Source: Pseudobacter ginsenosidimutans (GTDB taxonomy: Bacteria; Bacteroidota; Bacteroidia; Chitinophagales; Chitinophagaceae). Taken from it: DNA of 64,000 nt. How positions within the stretch are numbered: position 1 is the first letter of the stretch; the number at the start of each line of letters is the position of its first letter. The notes under the pieces were generated by a model. That model did no database searches. It had not been told where the DNA came from and saw nothing but the letters and a program-made list of their open reading frames with translations. The stretch is from the NCBI RefSeq assembly GCF_007970185.1, contig NZ_CP042431.1, positions 6,927,342-6,991,341 of the forward strand, written 5' to 3'. Shown piece by piece: positions 9,666 to 19,140 of this stretch. The position numbers and the translations under genes are program-made.

Positions 9666-11993
9666 TTATTGCCCGTAATAGGAACCGGGGCCGTGTTTAC
9701 GTTCAAAATGTTTTTGGATCAATGCATCTTTCATACGGAGGGCCTTGGGATCGATCTGCAAAGTGAGCAGGGCCATTTTCGCCATTTGTTCCAGCACCAC
9801 GCTATTATACACAGCTTTGGCTGCATCCCTTCCCCAGGTGAATGGGGCATGATTGCCTACCAGCATCATTTCAACGTTCCGGTGATCGAGGTCTCTTTCC
9901 AACAGGCATTCCATGATCTGAAAGCCGGTAGCGTATTCATAATCGCCTTTGATCAGTTCATCGCGCATTGGAGCTGCGCAAGGAATACTGGTAGTGCAGT
10001 GATCTGCGTGTGTGGTACCAAACAAGGGTATATCTTTCAGGGATTGCGCCCATGCCGTTGCATAAGTAGAATGGGTATGACAAATGCCGGCCACCTGTGA
10101 CCAGTGTTTATATAATACAGCATGGGTAAGGGTATCAGAGGAAGGCCTGAGTGAACCTTCTATAACCCGGCCTTCAAAATCCACGATCACCATTTTTGCA
10201 GGAGTGAGTTGCTCATAGGGAACGCCACTGGGCTTGATGGCAAATACGCCACCAGCCTGATCTGCAGCGCTCACATTTCCAAAAGTTGCCACAACCAGTC
10301 CTGCAGCAGGTAATTGCATATTGGCCTGCCAGGCTTGCTCCCGGATAAACTCGTAACGGCTACGGCTATTCGTAATTTTTCTTCTGGTGGTGTGCTCTCC
10401 CAACCACTGATAGCGTTGGTATCTTCTGGAATAGTATTGCGTTAATGAAGTGCGGGGATGATACGTATGCTTAAATCCCTGCCCCATGGCCTTCATCGCA
10501 TCTTCAACTGCAGGATAGATCCCGGCGGCAACTGCTGCAAACATGGCGGCGCCGGCGGCACAGGTTTGCCCGGACCGATGTATTCGTATAGGCATGCCAG
10601 TTACATCTGACATCAATTGCATTACATAGGGAGATTTATGTGCCACACCACCCAGACCGATCAGCCCTTTGATAGGTACTCCTTCAGAAACAAATCTTTC
10701 CACTATCGCTCTCGCGCCAAAACAGGTTGCTTCCACCAGGGCTTTGAAGATCCTTGCAGCATCGCTGCCCAGATCGATATTACTGATAGTGGCTTTCAAT
10801 TCCTGGTTGGCATCCGGCGTACGTCTTCCATTCAGCCAGTCCACTGCAATCTCATCCTCTTCCTCTAGTGGCAAAGCTGCGGCAGCTTCGGATAGTTCGG
10901 GAATGGAGCGGTTTACCAGTTTACTGAACCACGCATAGATATCTCCGAAAGCAGATTGGCCGGCTTCGAGTCCTATCATCCCGGGAATTACCGAATCAGG
11001 TACCTGACCGCAGATACCTTTCACAACGATATCCTTCATTTCATCCCGGGGTATCGCCAGCATATCGCAGGTAGAAGTGCCCATCACCTTACTGAGGTAA
11101 TAAGGTTCTATTTGTCCGCCAACAGCTCCCATATGCGCATCGAAAGCTCCTACTCCAATGATAACATCAGTGCTGAGCCCTAATTTTTCAGCCCACTCTG
11201 CACACAATGTACCGGCAGGAACATTGGAAGCATAAGTTTCGGTAAACAGTCTATCTGCACATCCATCCAGTAAGGGATCGATCTGCGCAAAAAAACTGTT
11301 GGGAGGAAGGCCACCAAATGACTCCGCCCACAAGGCTTTATGTCCTGCCGCACAAATGCTCCGTTTTAAATTATGTACATCCTTTCCACCAGTCAACAGA
11401 AAAGGCATCCAGTCGCAATGCTCCACACATGAATATGCTTCTGTACGAATGCGTTCATCATTTCTAAGCAGGTATAACCATTTAGCCCAGAACCATTCTG
11501 AAGAATAGATCCCTCCGCAGTAGCGCAGATATTTTTCAGCCTCTGGTTGCTGGTTGATATCAGCCGCTTCACGAATAGCGGTATGATCCTTCCATAATAC
11601 GAACATGGCATTGGGATTGTCTTCAAATCCGGGAAGTAAGGCCAGAGGTACTCCTTCCCGGTTCACCAATACAGGTGTAGAACCTGTTGTATCGATCGAG
11701 ATTGCTTTCACCTGTTCCGCAGCACCCTCCCCTGCCTGCTTCAGGCAGTCCTGTACAACATACCCGATCCCTTCCATATAATCGAGAGGATGTTGCCTGT
11801 ACTGCTGTTTGGAAGCATTACAGTAGAGCTGCTTATTCCAACGCGGGTAAGTGAATACTGAAGACGCCAGTTCTGACCCGTCGCCGGCATTAACCAGTAC
11901 TGCCCGAACAGAGTCTGTTCCGTAATCCACCCCTATGACATAATTATTGCTATCTTTTTTAAGTGTCATATTAACATTTATAATTTGAGGCAA
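9666..11993 (-). CDS. araBD: Fused ribulokinase / L-ribulose-5-phosphate 4-epimerase
   Basis: One uninterrupted reading frame of 775 residues covers two successive steps of arabinose breakdown. Residues about 1-541 are ribulokinase of the FGGY family (VIGVDYGTDSVRAVLVN, IDTTGSTPVLVN, NAMFVLWKDHTA, GVGAFDAHMGAVGG, MGTSTCDML, GLGGVAHKSPYVMQL). Residues about 542-775 form a complete AraD of about 234 residues (NMQLPAAGLVVATFGNVSA, SSDTLTHAVLYKHW, the zinc histidines in GICHTHSTYATAW and VGNHAPFTWG). The junction (TRRKITNSRSRYEFI) is near base 10370 and has neither a stop nor an internal ATG before the epimerase domain. AraB and AraD are normally separate proteins of about 560 and 230 residues, so this is a fusion. 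Translation may start at residue 1 or at Met9. The araR stop is 11 bases upstream. Confidence 0.93.
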   Translation of the reverse strand: MPQIINVNMTLKKDSNNYVIGVDYGTDSVRAVLVNAGDGSELASSVFTYPRWNKQLYCNASKQQYRQHPLDYMEGIGYVVQDCLKQAGEGAAEQVKAISIDTTGSTPVLVNREGVPLALLPGFEDNPNAMFVLWKDHTAIREAADINQQPEAEKYLRYCGGIYSSEWFWAKWLYLLRNDERIRTEAYSCVEHCDWMPFLLTGGKDVHNLKRSICAAGHKALWAESFGGLPPNSFFAQIDPLLDGCADRLFTETYASNVPAGTLCAEWAEKLGLSTDVIIGVGAFDAHMGAVGGQIEPYYLSKVMGTSTCDMLAIPRDEMKDIVVKGICGQVPDSVIPGMIGLEAGQSAFGDIYAWFSKLVNRSIPELSEAAAALPLEEEDEIAVDWLNGRRTPDANQELKATISNIDLGSDAARIFKALVEATCFGARAIVERFVSEGVPIKGLIGLGGVAHKSPYVMQLMSDVTGMPIRIHRSGQTCAAGAAMFAAVAAGIYPAVEDAMKAMGQGFKHTYHPRTSLTQYYSRRYQRYQWLGEHTTRRKITNSRSRYEFIREQAWQANMQLPAAGLVVATFGNVSAADQAGGVFAIKPSGVPYEQLTPAKMVIVDFEGRVIEGSLRPSSDTLTHAVLYKHWSQVAGICHTHSTYATAWAQSLKDIPLFGTTHADHCTTSIPCAAPMRDELIKGDYEYATGFQIMECLLERDLDHRNVEMMLVGNHAPFTWGRDAAKAVYNSVVLEQMAKMALLTLQIDPKALRMKDALIQKHFERKHGPGSYYGQ

Positions 11994-12004
11994 AAAAAAT
12001 TTCC

Positions 12005-12736
12005 CTATTGGAAAATCTCTTTGGTTGGTAAGAAACTGATGAAAGACCTCAGACTGGACGAATATTTACGTTTATCCAGTTTAAAATAAAAAGCGCCTTT
12101 CTTTGATGATCCTTTTTCTTTTTCTTTTTGTCTTATGATGAGGCCAGAGCTCTGCAATTTCCGAATGAAATTTCGCTTATCCAGTTCTTTACCATAAACA
12201 GATTCGTAGAGGTCCAATAATTGCCGGATGGTGAAACGGCCTGGTAACAACTCGAACAATATAGGATGAAGCGCAGCCTTGTATTGCAATCTTTCCCGCG
12301 CCGTTCCCACCATCTGATCATGATCGAAAATAAGAAGTGGTAACTCTGACAGCGGGAACCATTCAGCATGAAAATCTTCACTCAGTTGTTTTTTATATTG
12401 TCCTATATCCACCAGCGCATAGTATACAACAGAGATCGTTCTTTCCATGGGATCCCGTGCCGGGTCGCCAAATGCAAAGAGCTGTTCCATAAACACACCT
12501 TTGAGACCGGTAAGTTGTTCCAGGATGCGGCTTGCTGCATTATCGAGGCTTTCCTTTGGCTGCACGAAACCGCCCATTAAACTCCATTTGCTTTTCTGAG
12601 GCTCAAATCCCCTTTTGATCAGCAGCAGTTTCAGTGCTTCTCCATCAAACCCAAAGATCACACAATCAACTGCTACAAGCATTTTATCAGCGCGATAATG
12701 TTTTACAGCCATTTCTGAACGGGTCTCCGGATACAT
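12005..12736 (-). CDS. araR: Nudix-related transcriptional regulator of arabinose use (AraR/NrtR type)
   Basis: Protein of 243 residues. It has an N-terminal Nudix-fold domain (about 18-150, VDCVIFGFDGEALKLLLIKR) and a C-terminal winged-helix DNA-binding part (about 160-240, RFTIRQLLDLYESVYGKELD, NFIRKLQSSGLI). The Nudix box at residues 56-79 (GFVQPKESLDNAASRILEQ) lacks the REx2EE catalytic core, as in regulators that bind a sugar instead of hydrolysing a nucleotide. A regulator of this architecture is known to repress L-arabinose genes in Bacteroides. It is the first gene of the ara operon, so autoregulation is likely. Met9 is an alternative start. I could not identify an operator with confidence in the 165-base upstream gap. 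Confidence 0.9.
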   Translation of the reverse strand: MYPETRSEMAVKHYRADKMLVAVDCVIFGFDGEALKLLLIKRGFEPQKSKWSLMGGFVQPKESLDNAASRILEQLTGLKGVFMEQLFAFGDPARDPMERTISVVYYALVDIGQYKKQLSEDFHAEWFPLSELPLLIFDHDQMVGTARERLQYKAALHPILFELLPGRFTIRQLLDLYESVYGKELDKRNFIRKLQSSGLIIRQKEKEKGSSKKGAFYFKLDKRKYSSSLRSFISFLPTKEIFQ

Positions 12737-12901
12737 ATCTTCAGTGAATCTAGGATGATATTTTCAGGTATACAAATTTTAAATGTCTTTTTTACACTTA
12801 TTTTCTCCAGTCTAAACAATGGATTAATATGTGATTCACCGGACGGGAAAGAAAGACATCGGTTGGAGATCTTCCGACCGGCATCAGAGCGGATGTAATT
12901 G
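12737..12901 (-). promoter_or_regulatory. Probable promoter/operator region of the arabinose operon
   Basis: This 165-base gap between a GH43 gene and araR is the largest upstream gap of the ara operon and must hold its promoter if the operon is transcribed on its own. It is A+T-rich close to araR and contains the six-base palindrome GTATAC near 12768. I find no clear match to the Bacteroidota -33/-7 consensus and do not assign precise elements. Confidence 0.35.
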
Positions 12902-14302
12902 TTATTTTTCAAATTTCCAGTGATCGAAGTTGAAGAGTTCACGGCCCGCCGTGATGTTTTGACCCTTAAATGAAAAGTAGAGATCATGGATGCCGGTAAC
13001 AGGTGTGAGCACCGGCTCCGTGAAGGTTTTCCATTTGTTCCACCCTCCTGTTCGGGGAATATGGAGAGTGGCCAGTTTCACCCCACCTACACTGTCTGCA
13101 AACACTTCCAGTATTCCGCCGCCCAGCCCTGTGGCCAGACTTGCTGAAAATTTTTTGGGAGAGATCTTCCCGAAATCAACCGCACGCACTTTTATCCATC
13201 CTTTTGAGCGGATATCAGTAACAAATACACCGGTACGCGGATCCTGATCCGTTGTACAGTTCTCTGCCCAGGCGATTGTTTCCGCTTCAACACGGCGATA
13301 AGGATCGATGGAACCAACTGGTTCTGGTCCCGTGGCAGAAATGGAAATGGCGGGAATTGTACCGTCCTCATTGTATTTGAAAGACTCTACAGAAGTGGAG
13401 CGTCCATAACTTCCGCCTCCTTTAAGCAATCCGGTATGATAGAACAGATAGGACTTCCCTTTGAAGTCGATGATACCGCCATGATTGGTGAAGCTATTGG
13501 TTGGCTGTTTGGACATGATCTTTCCCTGATAGGTCCAGGGGCCTTCAGGGCCACTGCTCATTGAATAGGAAAGACATTCTGTTCCATTTTCCATTCCTGC
13601 AAACATCTGATAATAATGACCATTCCGTTTGTAGAACCAGGGGCCTTCCACAAACATATCTTTATTGGGCTCTGTGTGGCTGCCCTCGCTTGCTTGTTCT
13701 TTGGGCGACCTTCTCACTCCACCAAATGTGGCCACGGTCAAGGGTACTTCATTTATCTTCCCTGCATAAGAGATCATATCGGGATTGAGCTTCACGTAAT
13801 AAAGCTGTCCATTTCCCCAATACAGGTATGCCTGACCGTTATCATCAATGAAAACTGTCGGATCTATATTGGACCAGCTGCCTGTTGTGATCAAAGGCTT
13901 CCCGATAGCATCCCTGAATGGTCCCCTGGGATTATCACTTACCGCAACTCCTACAGACATATTGTTCTTGTCTGTTTGCATACAAACATACCAGTAAAAT
14001 TTTCCGTTCCGCTGTATGCATTGGGCTGCCCAGGCCCTATCTACTGCCCAGGAAAAACTCTCAAGCGATATGGGAGCTCCATGATCGGTCCAGTTGACCA
14101 TATCTCCAGAAGAGAATACCCTCCATTTGGTCATATAGTAAAAACCATAACCCGGAATATCGTCTCCCGTATATACATAAACGCTGTCTTTGTATATCAT
14201 GGGCGCTGGATCAGGAGTATAGTGAGTTTGGATAACGGGATTTTGGGCATGCGATGCAACACCTGTAACCAGGGCCGTTATCAGGAAGATCAATGATCTC
14301 AT
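12902..14302 (-). CDS. GH43 glycosidase with C-terminal CBM6-like domain (probable arabinofuranosidase)
   Basis: Secreted five-bladed propeller hydrolase of 466 residues with signal peptide ending SHAQ (residue 20). Catalytic residues fit GH43: base Asp31 (TPDPAPMIY), pKa modulator Asp147 (SNIDPTVFIDD) and acid Glu219 (FVEGPWFYK). Residues about 335-466 form a CBM6-type beta-sandwich (RVEAETIAW at its start, TGIHDLYFSFKG, FDHWKF at the end). GH43 enzymes with this layout usually release L-arabinofuranose or xylose from arabinan or arabinoxylan. It lies between the second GH43 gene (58 bases upstream) and the ara operon. The exact substrate cannot be read from sequence. Confidence 0.93.
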   Translation of the reverse strand: MRSLIFLITALVTGVASHAQNPVIQTHYTPDPAPMIYKDSVYVYTGDDIPGYGFYYMTKWRVFSSGDMVNWTDHGAPISLESFSWAVDRAWAAQCIQRNGKFYWYVCMQTDKNNMSVGVAVSDNPRGPFRDAIGKPLITTGSWSNIDPTVFIDDNGQAYLYWGNGQLYYVKLNPDMISYAGKINEVPLTVATFGGVRRSPKEQASEGSHTEPNKDMFVEGPWFYKRNGHYYQMFAGMENGTECLSYSMSSGPEGPWTYQGKIMSKQPTNSFTNHGGIIDFKGKSYLFYHTGLLKGGGSYGRSTSVESFKYNEDGTIPAISISATGPEPVGSIDPYRRVEAETIAWAENCTTDQDPRTGVFVTDIRSKGWIKVRAVDFGKISPKKFSASLATGLGGGILEVFADSVGGVKLATLHIPRTGGWNKWKTFTEPVLTPVTGIHDLYFSFKGQNITAGRELFNFDHWKFEK

Positions 14303-14360
14303 AATTACAATTATTTTCAGTTATCGATGACAGGCTTTTCTTCAGGCAACATCAGACAGA

Positions 14361-16106
14361 TCAAGGTATTACAATATCATTGGCTGAAGTGGCATACAGG
14401 CCGATGAGGGCTCCTGTAAAACCTCCTGCCACATCAGTGGACAAAATATCGCCCGAAACTGTTCCTCCAATATTTTTGAATGGCTGACCTTCAGCAGCAA
14501 AACTGAAAGTATAGTCATCCCCCTCTGCTGCCACTCTTAAGCGGATGCCGTTGCCCGGGGCGATCTTTTCACTTCCCAGGATCGTGGACTTTCCATTACC
14601 TGTTCTTTCCAGTACCACATAAAGATCATTCCCTTTCCGGGTGATGCCGAATACATAATTGAAAGTCTCCTTTTGATAGCAAACGATCCCTGCAAGATCC
14701 TTTTCAGTTTGTGGATCGTACCTGATCTTCACAGTAGCTTCAAAGCTGGCATGCTGTTGCCTGCAAAACAATGTGGAAGTAGGCTCTGTAGCCTTGATGG
14801 TCACCGGCAGCGGAGTTATCTTCACTCCTTCCTTCGACGTACTGATAAAATTTTCACGGGCTCCCCTCACTCCGATCCATCTGTAATTGAGTGGAGAAAT
14901 TGAAAGATCATCCGTGTAGGTAAAGTTGCCATTGGGCAGGAATCCATTTTGGCCTGCCTGATTGGTAACGCCTGCAGGCATTTTTGTTCTGGGCCTAAGG
15001 GGCACCAGGCCATTATCGAAAACCGGGAATTCACCACTCCAGTCAACAGGCAGAATAAAGGTTTCCCTTCCGGTATTCACCCTGTTCTTTTCATTTGGTC
15101 TAACGGCAAGGAATACACCATAATATTTTCCATCAGGTCCTTCCACCAGGTCTGCATGGCCGGCCCAATCCACTTTATTAGTCCTGTCTCTCGGAAAATA
15201 GCGCTGGGTGAGGATCGGATTTCCCGGAGCAGGCTTGAACGGTCCTTTAGGATCATCGCTCACAAAGATCACTTCGCTATGCCAGCCGCCTGTTCCGCCT
15301 TCAGCACACATGAGATAATATTTCCCATTCTTTTTATAAAGATGCGGTCCTTCGATCCAGATAGGTTTCTGCGAAATATCCACGCCACCATCCACGATGA
15401 TCCTGTCTGTTCCTTCTATCACTGCATCTTTTTCGAGGTCATACTCCCACAGCTTGATCACCCTGTGTCCATTGTAGAGTTCCTTACCTCTCGGCGGTGC
15501 ATCATTATGTACAACATAGGCCTTTCCATTATCATCAAAGAACAATGCAGGATCTATTCCATCGAATTTAAGTTTTATGGGATCACTCCATCCTTTTGCA
15601 GGGTCCTGAGTTTTCACCACCATATTTCCGATACCTCCTGCAATCTGGGTAGTGATCATATAGAATGTGTTGTTGTGCGGATTGTATTTGATATCCGGCG
15701 CATAGATACCTGCCGAGATCCCGGCTTTCTCCACTTTCAACTGAGAGGGCCTGTCCAGCACATGACCGATCTGTTTCCAGTTCACCAGGTCTTTCGAATG
15801 AAAGATAGGAACGCCAGGCACCATGGAAAAGGAAGAGTTGATCAGGTAATAATCATTTCCCTTTCGTGTAATGCTGGGATCCGGGTAACATCCCTGCAGG
15901 ATCGGACTGTAGAATTCTCCCTCATTCAAAGGATTGTTGCGATAGATCCGGTCATTACCCTGGTAAGTGAATTGTGTGAACACGGGTTGATTGCCTTTAC
16001 CTGCTGCCTTCTGTGAGAACGCTGGAATACCTGACAGAACGGTCATCAATATCCCAGACATTGTCACCCATGTTCCGGATTTGAGCTTATCGAAGATCTT
16101 CTTCAT
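14361..16106 (-). CDS. GH43 xylosidase/arabinofuranosidase with C-terminal beta-sandwich
   Basis: Secreted hydrolase of 581 residues; the signal segment ends near AFSQ (residue 32). The GH43 triad is Asp76 (CYPDPSIT), Asp185 (DGIDPALFF) and Glu252 (WIEGPHLYK). The motif NSSFSMVPGVPIFHSKDLVNW is typical of the GH43 branch containing beta-xylosidases and xylan-type arabinofuranosidases. From about residue 390 a concanavalin-like sandwich follows. The protein ends at GLYATSANDIVIP, earlier than relatives that finish with an ADFDWF-like strand (compare ADFDYF in the GH43 at 17395), so the last strand seems to be missing. It is 68 bases downstream of the esterase gene and likely co-transcribed with it. 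Confidence 0.93.
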   Translation of the reverse strand: MKKIFDKLKSGTWVTMSGILMTVLSGIPAFSQKAAGKGNQPVFTQFTYQGNDRIYRNNPLNEGEFYSPILQGCYPDPSITRKGNDYYLINSSFSMVPGVPIFHSKDLVNWKQIGHVLDRPSQLKVEKAGISAGIYAPDIKYNPHNNTFYMITTQIAGGIGNMVVKTQDPAKGWSDPIKLKFDGIDPALFFDDNGKAYVVHNDAPPRGKELYNGHRVIKLWEYDLEKDAVIEGTDRIIVDGGVDISQKPIWIEGPHLYKKNGKYYLMCAEGGTGGWHSEVIFVSDDPKGPFKPAPGNPILTQRYFPRDRTNKVDWAGHADLVEGPDGKYYGVFLAVRPNEKNRVNTGRETFILPVDWSGEFPVFDNGLVPLRPRTKMPAGVTNQAGQNGFLPNGNFTYTDDLSISPLNYRWIGVRGARENFISTSKEGVKITPLPVTIKATEPTSTLFCRQQHASFEATVKIRYDPQTEKDLAGIVCYQKETFNYVFGITRKGNDLYVVLERTGNGKSTILGSEKIAPGNGIRLRVAAEGDDYTFSFAAEGQPFKNIGGTVSGDILSTDVAGGFTGALIGLYATSANDIVIP

Positions 16107-16174
16107 TATTGAATTGCTTATTTATACTTTGTTTATTAGAGGTTGAGGTCTTTATGTTTGGCTCCGCCCAATTG

Positions 16175-17041
16175 TCAATGAGGATTTTTGTATCCGAGCA
16201 AAGCCAGCATCTTGTCTGCATAACGGGCTCCCAGGATCCTGTATCCCTCTGCATTGAAGTGTAAATTATCGGGAGCATCCGGACATCCGTCCGACGGTAT
16301 GATCGAAGCCGTTGGAATCAGTTGGGGAAGTGTGGCAATGGTTTTGTTCATGCCTGCACACACACCGCCCTGGTCTGCATGAACCAGCTCTCCGGCCAGC
16401 AGTGGCAGGCTACCGGGTGGCAGTCCCAGGTCTGTGAGAAGATTGTCGTATACCTTTTTTACTTTCGAAGGCCATAATGTATCGTTTGTATTGGATTCCC
16501 CCTGATGCAGCAGGATGCCTTTGATAACACCATCACGCTGCGCCAGTCTGGCCATTTCCACCAAACGTGCATAGGGATTACCGCCATACTCGTTCGCCAT
16601 ATTCTTTAACCAATCCGGGGCAGTAGCTATATAGGAAAGACAGATATCCTTATCGAACAATTCTATCTTACAGCCACCGACAGATACATTGATCACACCA
16701 ACGCGGATATCAGCAGGCAGGCTGGCCACCAGTTTCCTTCCGAAATAATCAGCCGGGGTGAGGCCGGTATGGCAACGGCATAAAGGGGGCCTGGCAGTAT
16801 ACCATTTTCCCATGGACCTGCCCAGATCAGGACAATCCACTGCCTCCATTACCTGGAAGCGCTCATCCACAGTTGTATCCTGCGGCCCGAACCTGGCATA
16901 TCCTTCCATGTTCGATTGTCCCAGACATAAATAAATATGGAACTTTTTGTCCTGAGCGTGAGAAACCGTATTAAGCAGAGCAGTAAGAACGAAGAAGCAA
17001 CACAATGATCTTATCTGGCAAACAAGCAATTCTTTTTTCAT
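16175..17041 (-). CDS. Secreted SGNH/CE6-like carbohydrate acetylesterase
   Basis: Probable O-acetylesterase acting on acetylated plant glycans, 288 residues from the chosen start MKKELLVCQ, which gives a normal signal peptide ending SHAQ (residue 30); the open frame extends upstream to 17161 but that part is not hydrophobic. The nucleophile is Ser43 in LCLGQSNMEG. Further SGNH signatures are NVSVGGCKIELFD (block with conserved Gly), LLHQGESNTND, and the C-terminal DNLHFNAEGYRILG with the Asp-x-x-His pair. It matches the family called SASA or CE6 (acetyl xylan and sialate esterases). It is the first of three minus-strand genes with two GH43 enzymes. Met at 17059 is an alternative start. Confidence 0.88.
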   Translation of the reverse strand: MKKELLVCQIRSLCCFFVLTALLNTVSHAQDKKFHIYLCLGQSNMEGYARFGPQDTTVDERFQVMEAVDCPDLGRSMGKWYTARPPLCRCHTGLTPADYFGRKLVASLPADIRVGVINVSVGGCKIELFDKDICLSYIATAPDWLKNMANEYGGNPYARLVEMARLAQRDGVIKGILLHQGESNTNDTLWPSKVKKVYDNLLTDLGLPPGSLPLLAGELVHADQGGVCAGMNKTIATLPQLIPTASIIPSDGCPDAPDNLHFNAEGYRILGARYADKMLALLGYKNPH

Positions 17042-17394
17042 AAAGCGTTCATATGGCATTCGGATCAAAAATAAAAAGGTCGTATTCCCTTTGTTGGGAG
17101 AAATGGAGAAAACACTAGCACAAATGTTCATCAATGGGATGCACTGTACCTTAACAAACAAATCCCTTGCTCCGGAATGTCAAAAGAAGTGATCCTGTAT
17201 CAACGGTAGACTGTTCAACCAGTCAGGGCAGAGCGCCGGACATTCAACATTTGTACTATGATTTTTGACATCAAAACCATTATCTCCTTTGCTCTTCAGC
17301 TACATTTGTTCAGGAGCAAGTTCTGCTCTATCCCACCAAATCCCGATCTTATGCGCAAGGCAAGCGAGGGCATTTACCCAAAATCATAAGGAGA
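17042..17394. promoter_or_regulatory. Divergent promoter region between the esterase and GH43 genes
   Basis: This 353-base gap separates the minus-strand esterase/GH43 operon from the plus-strand GH43 gene and must hold both promoters. For the plus strand, TACATTTG at 17301-17308 matches the Bacteroidota -7 consensus TAnnTTTG, but I see no TTG at the expected -33 spacing. AAGGAG at 17388-17393 is too close to the ATG to be a standard ribosome site. No protein-coding gene is evident here. Confidence 0.4.
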
Positions 17395-19017
17395 ATGAAA
17401 AAGTTCCGTAGAGCATTGGTTACTTTCCTGTCATTATCGCCTTTTGTTCAAACACAGGCCCAGGATGCGATCATTGATCATTTGCCTGCAACCGGTCCGG
17501 CGTCAGTAGTCCAAAAGCATATGGAGCAGGCAAAGAATCCCATCATATTTGCAGATGTTCCGGATATGTGCATCATCCGCGTAGATGATACCTACTACAT
17601 GAGCAGTACCACCATGCATATGAGCCCGGGCGTTCCGGTGATGAGGTCCAAAGACCTGGTGAACTGGACCACAGTTTCCTATGCTTATGATATCCTCGAT
17701 GATACAGAATCCCTCAACCTTGATAATGGGAATAACAGTTATGGTCGGGGATCCTGGGCCAGCAGTCTTCGTTATCATAATGGCATTTTTTATGTAAGCA
17801 CTTTTTCAGGCACAACCGGTAAAACCTATATCTACACTACCAGGGATATTGAGAAAGGGCCCTGGAAGAAGATCAGCTTCGCACCTTCACTTCACGACCA
17901 CTCTCTATATTTTGCTGAAGATGGCAGGACCTTTATGGTGTATGGGAATGGCAGGATCATGATTGCAGAACTGGCCGATGACCTGTCTGGCATCAAAAAG
18001 GGAACTACCCCAAGAGTGCTGATCGGGAATGCCAGTGCTCCTGCCGGCAACAATATAGGACTGCAGGCGGAAGGCTCACAATTATTCCGGGTCAATGGTA
18101 AATTCTATCTGTTCAATATCTGCTGGCCAAGAGGCGGTATGCGTACGGTAACAATACATCGCGCAGATTCACTGGAAGGTCCCTGGGAAGGGCGGGTGGC
18201 GCTGCAGGACCAGGGAGTGGCGCAGGGTGGCCTGATCAGTACACCCGAAGGTAACTGGTATGCCTACCTGTTCAGGGATTATGGAGCAGTAGGACGCATC
18301 CCGTATTGGGTGCCTGTTACCTGGGAAAACGACTGGCCGGTGCTGGGCAGAGGTGGCAAAGTCCCTGAACAACTGAACCTGCCCGCCAGCAAAGGGTTGA
18401 ATCCCGGCATTGTAGAGTCTGATGATTTCAAGCGCAAGAAAGGTGAGCCACTCCTGCCCCTCGCATGGCAATGGAATCATAACCCGGATAATAAGAACTG
18501 GTCGCTTACCATTCGCCCCGGATTTCTCCGACTCACTACGGGCAGAACAGACTCTTCCATATCACAGGCACGCAACACACTCACACAGCGCACTTTCGGT
18601 CCACAATCTTCAGGAGCTACAGCCATTGATGTATCGAAAATGAAGGATGGCGATTGTGCTGGACTGCTGTTGCTTCAAAAGAAATATGGCTGGGTAGGTG
18701 TTAAGATGGAGAATGGTGAAAAGAATATTGTGATGGTAAGTGCAGAATCCGGTTCGCCGGTTGAAATGCAAAGGTTGCCACTGAAGGGGAAAATGATACA
18801 TCTCAGGGCTGACTGCAATTTCACGAACCTGACAGATAAAGCAAATTTCTATTATAGTTTGGATGGGAAAAGCTGGGTGAAGATCGGAGGCACACTAAAG
18901 ATGTCGTACAGCATGCCTCATTTCATGGGTTATAGGTTTGGACTGTTCAATTATGCTACACTGTCAGCCGGTGGCTATGCAGACTTTGATTATTTCCGCA
19001 TCGGCAATTCTTTATAA
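17395..19017 (+). CDS. GH43 xylosidase/arabinofuranosidase with C-terminal beta-sandwich
   Basis: Secreted GH43 of 540 residues with signal peptide ending TQAQ (residue 23). The substrate-side signature STTMHMSPGVPVMRSKDLVNW belongs to the xylosidase/arabinofuranosidase branch. The base is in FADVPDMCIIRV (Asp57 by alignment with the usual PDP motif; the second proline is replaced by Met), the pKa Asp in LHDHSLYFAEDG and the acid Glu in LQAEGSQLFRVNG. Residues from about 340 form a sandwich (DDFKRKKGEPLLPLAWQWNHNPDNKNW split over the start) ending in ADFDYFRIG. It is transcribed divergently from the esterase/GH43 pair and followed by a terminator, so it is probably monocistronic. Confidence 0.93.
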   Translation: MKKFRRALVTFLSLSPFVQTQAQDAIIDHLPATGPASVVQKHMEQAKNPIIFADVPDMCIIRVDDTYYMSSTTMHMSPGVPVMRSKDLVNWTTVSYAYDILDDTESLNLDNGNNSYGRGSWASSLRYHNGIFYVSTFSGTTGKTYIYTTRDIEKGPWKKISFAPSLHDHSLYFAEDGRTFMVYGNGRIMIAELADDLSGIKKGTTPRVLIGNASAPAGNNIGLQAEGSQLFRVNGKFYLFNICWPRGGMRTVTIHRADSLEGPWEGRVALQDQGVAQGGLISTPEGNWYAYLFRDYGAVGRIPYWVPVTWENDWPVLGRGGKVPEQLNLPASKGLNPGIVESDDFKRKKGEPLLPLAWQWNHNPDNKNWSLTIRPGFLRLTTGRTDSSISQARNTLTQRTFGPQSSGATAIDVSKMKDGDCAGLLLLQKKYGWVGVKMENGEKNIVMVSAESGSPVEMQRLPLKGKMIHLRADCNFTNLTDKANFYYSLDGKSWVKIGGTLKMSYSMPHFMGYRFGLFNYATLSAGGYADFDYFRIGNSL

Positions 19018-19059
19018 TGTAAGAGACCACTTAGAAATGGTAGTTTCATATAGCAATGA

Positions 19060-19089
19060 GCCCGATTGTTTCCACATCGGGCATTTTTT
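19060..19089 (+). terminator. Rho-independent terminator after GH43
   Basis: Stem GCCCGAT at 19060-19066 pairs with ATCGGGC at 19076-19082 around a nine-base loop and is followed by A and six T. It lies 43 bases after the stop of the plus-strand GH43 gene and 50 bases before the next plus-strand gene. Confidence 0.8.
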
Positions 19090-19140
19090 CCTATATAACT
19101 GTTCCGGATATACGCATTTTCAATTTCAAAGTCAAAAATC

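Noticed and set aside
14361-14420. Frameshift at the 3' end of the second GH43 gene
   Set aside because: I checked the alternative frames after GLYATSAND for the missing ADFDWF-like strand and found none, so it looks like natural shortening and not a recent frameshift.
14949-16016. A 355-codon plus-strand open frame
   Set aside because: It is antisense to the GH43 gene 14361-16106, whose catalytic motifs are unambiguous; the translation shows no domain pattern.
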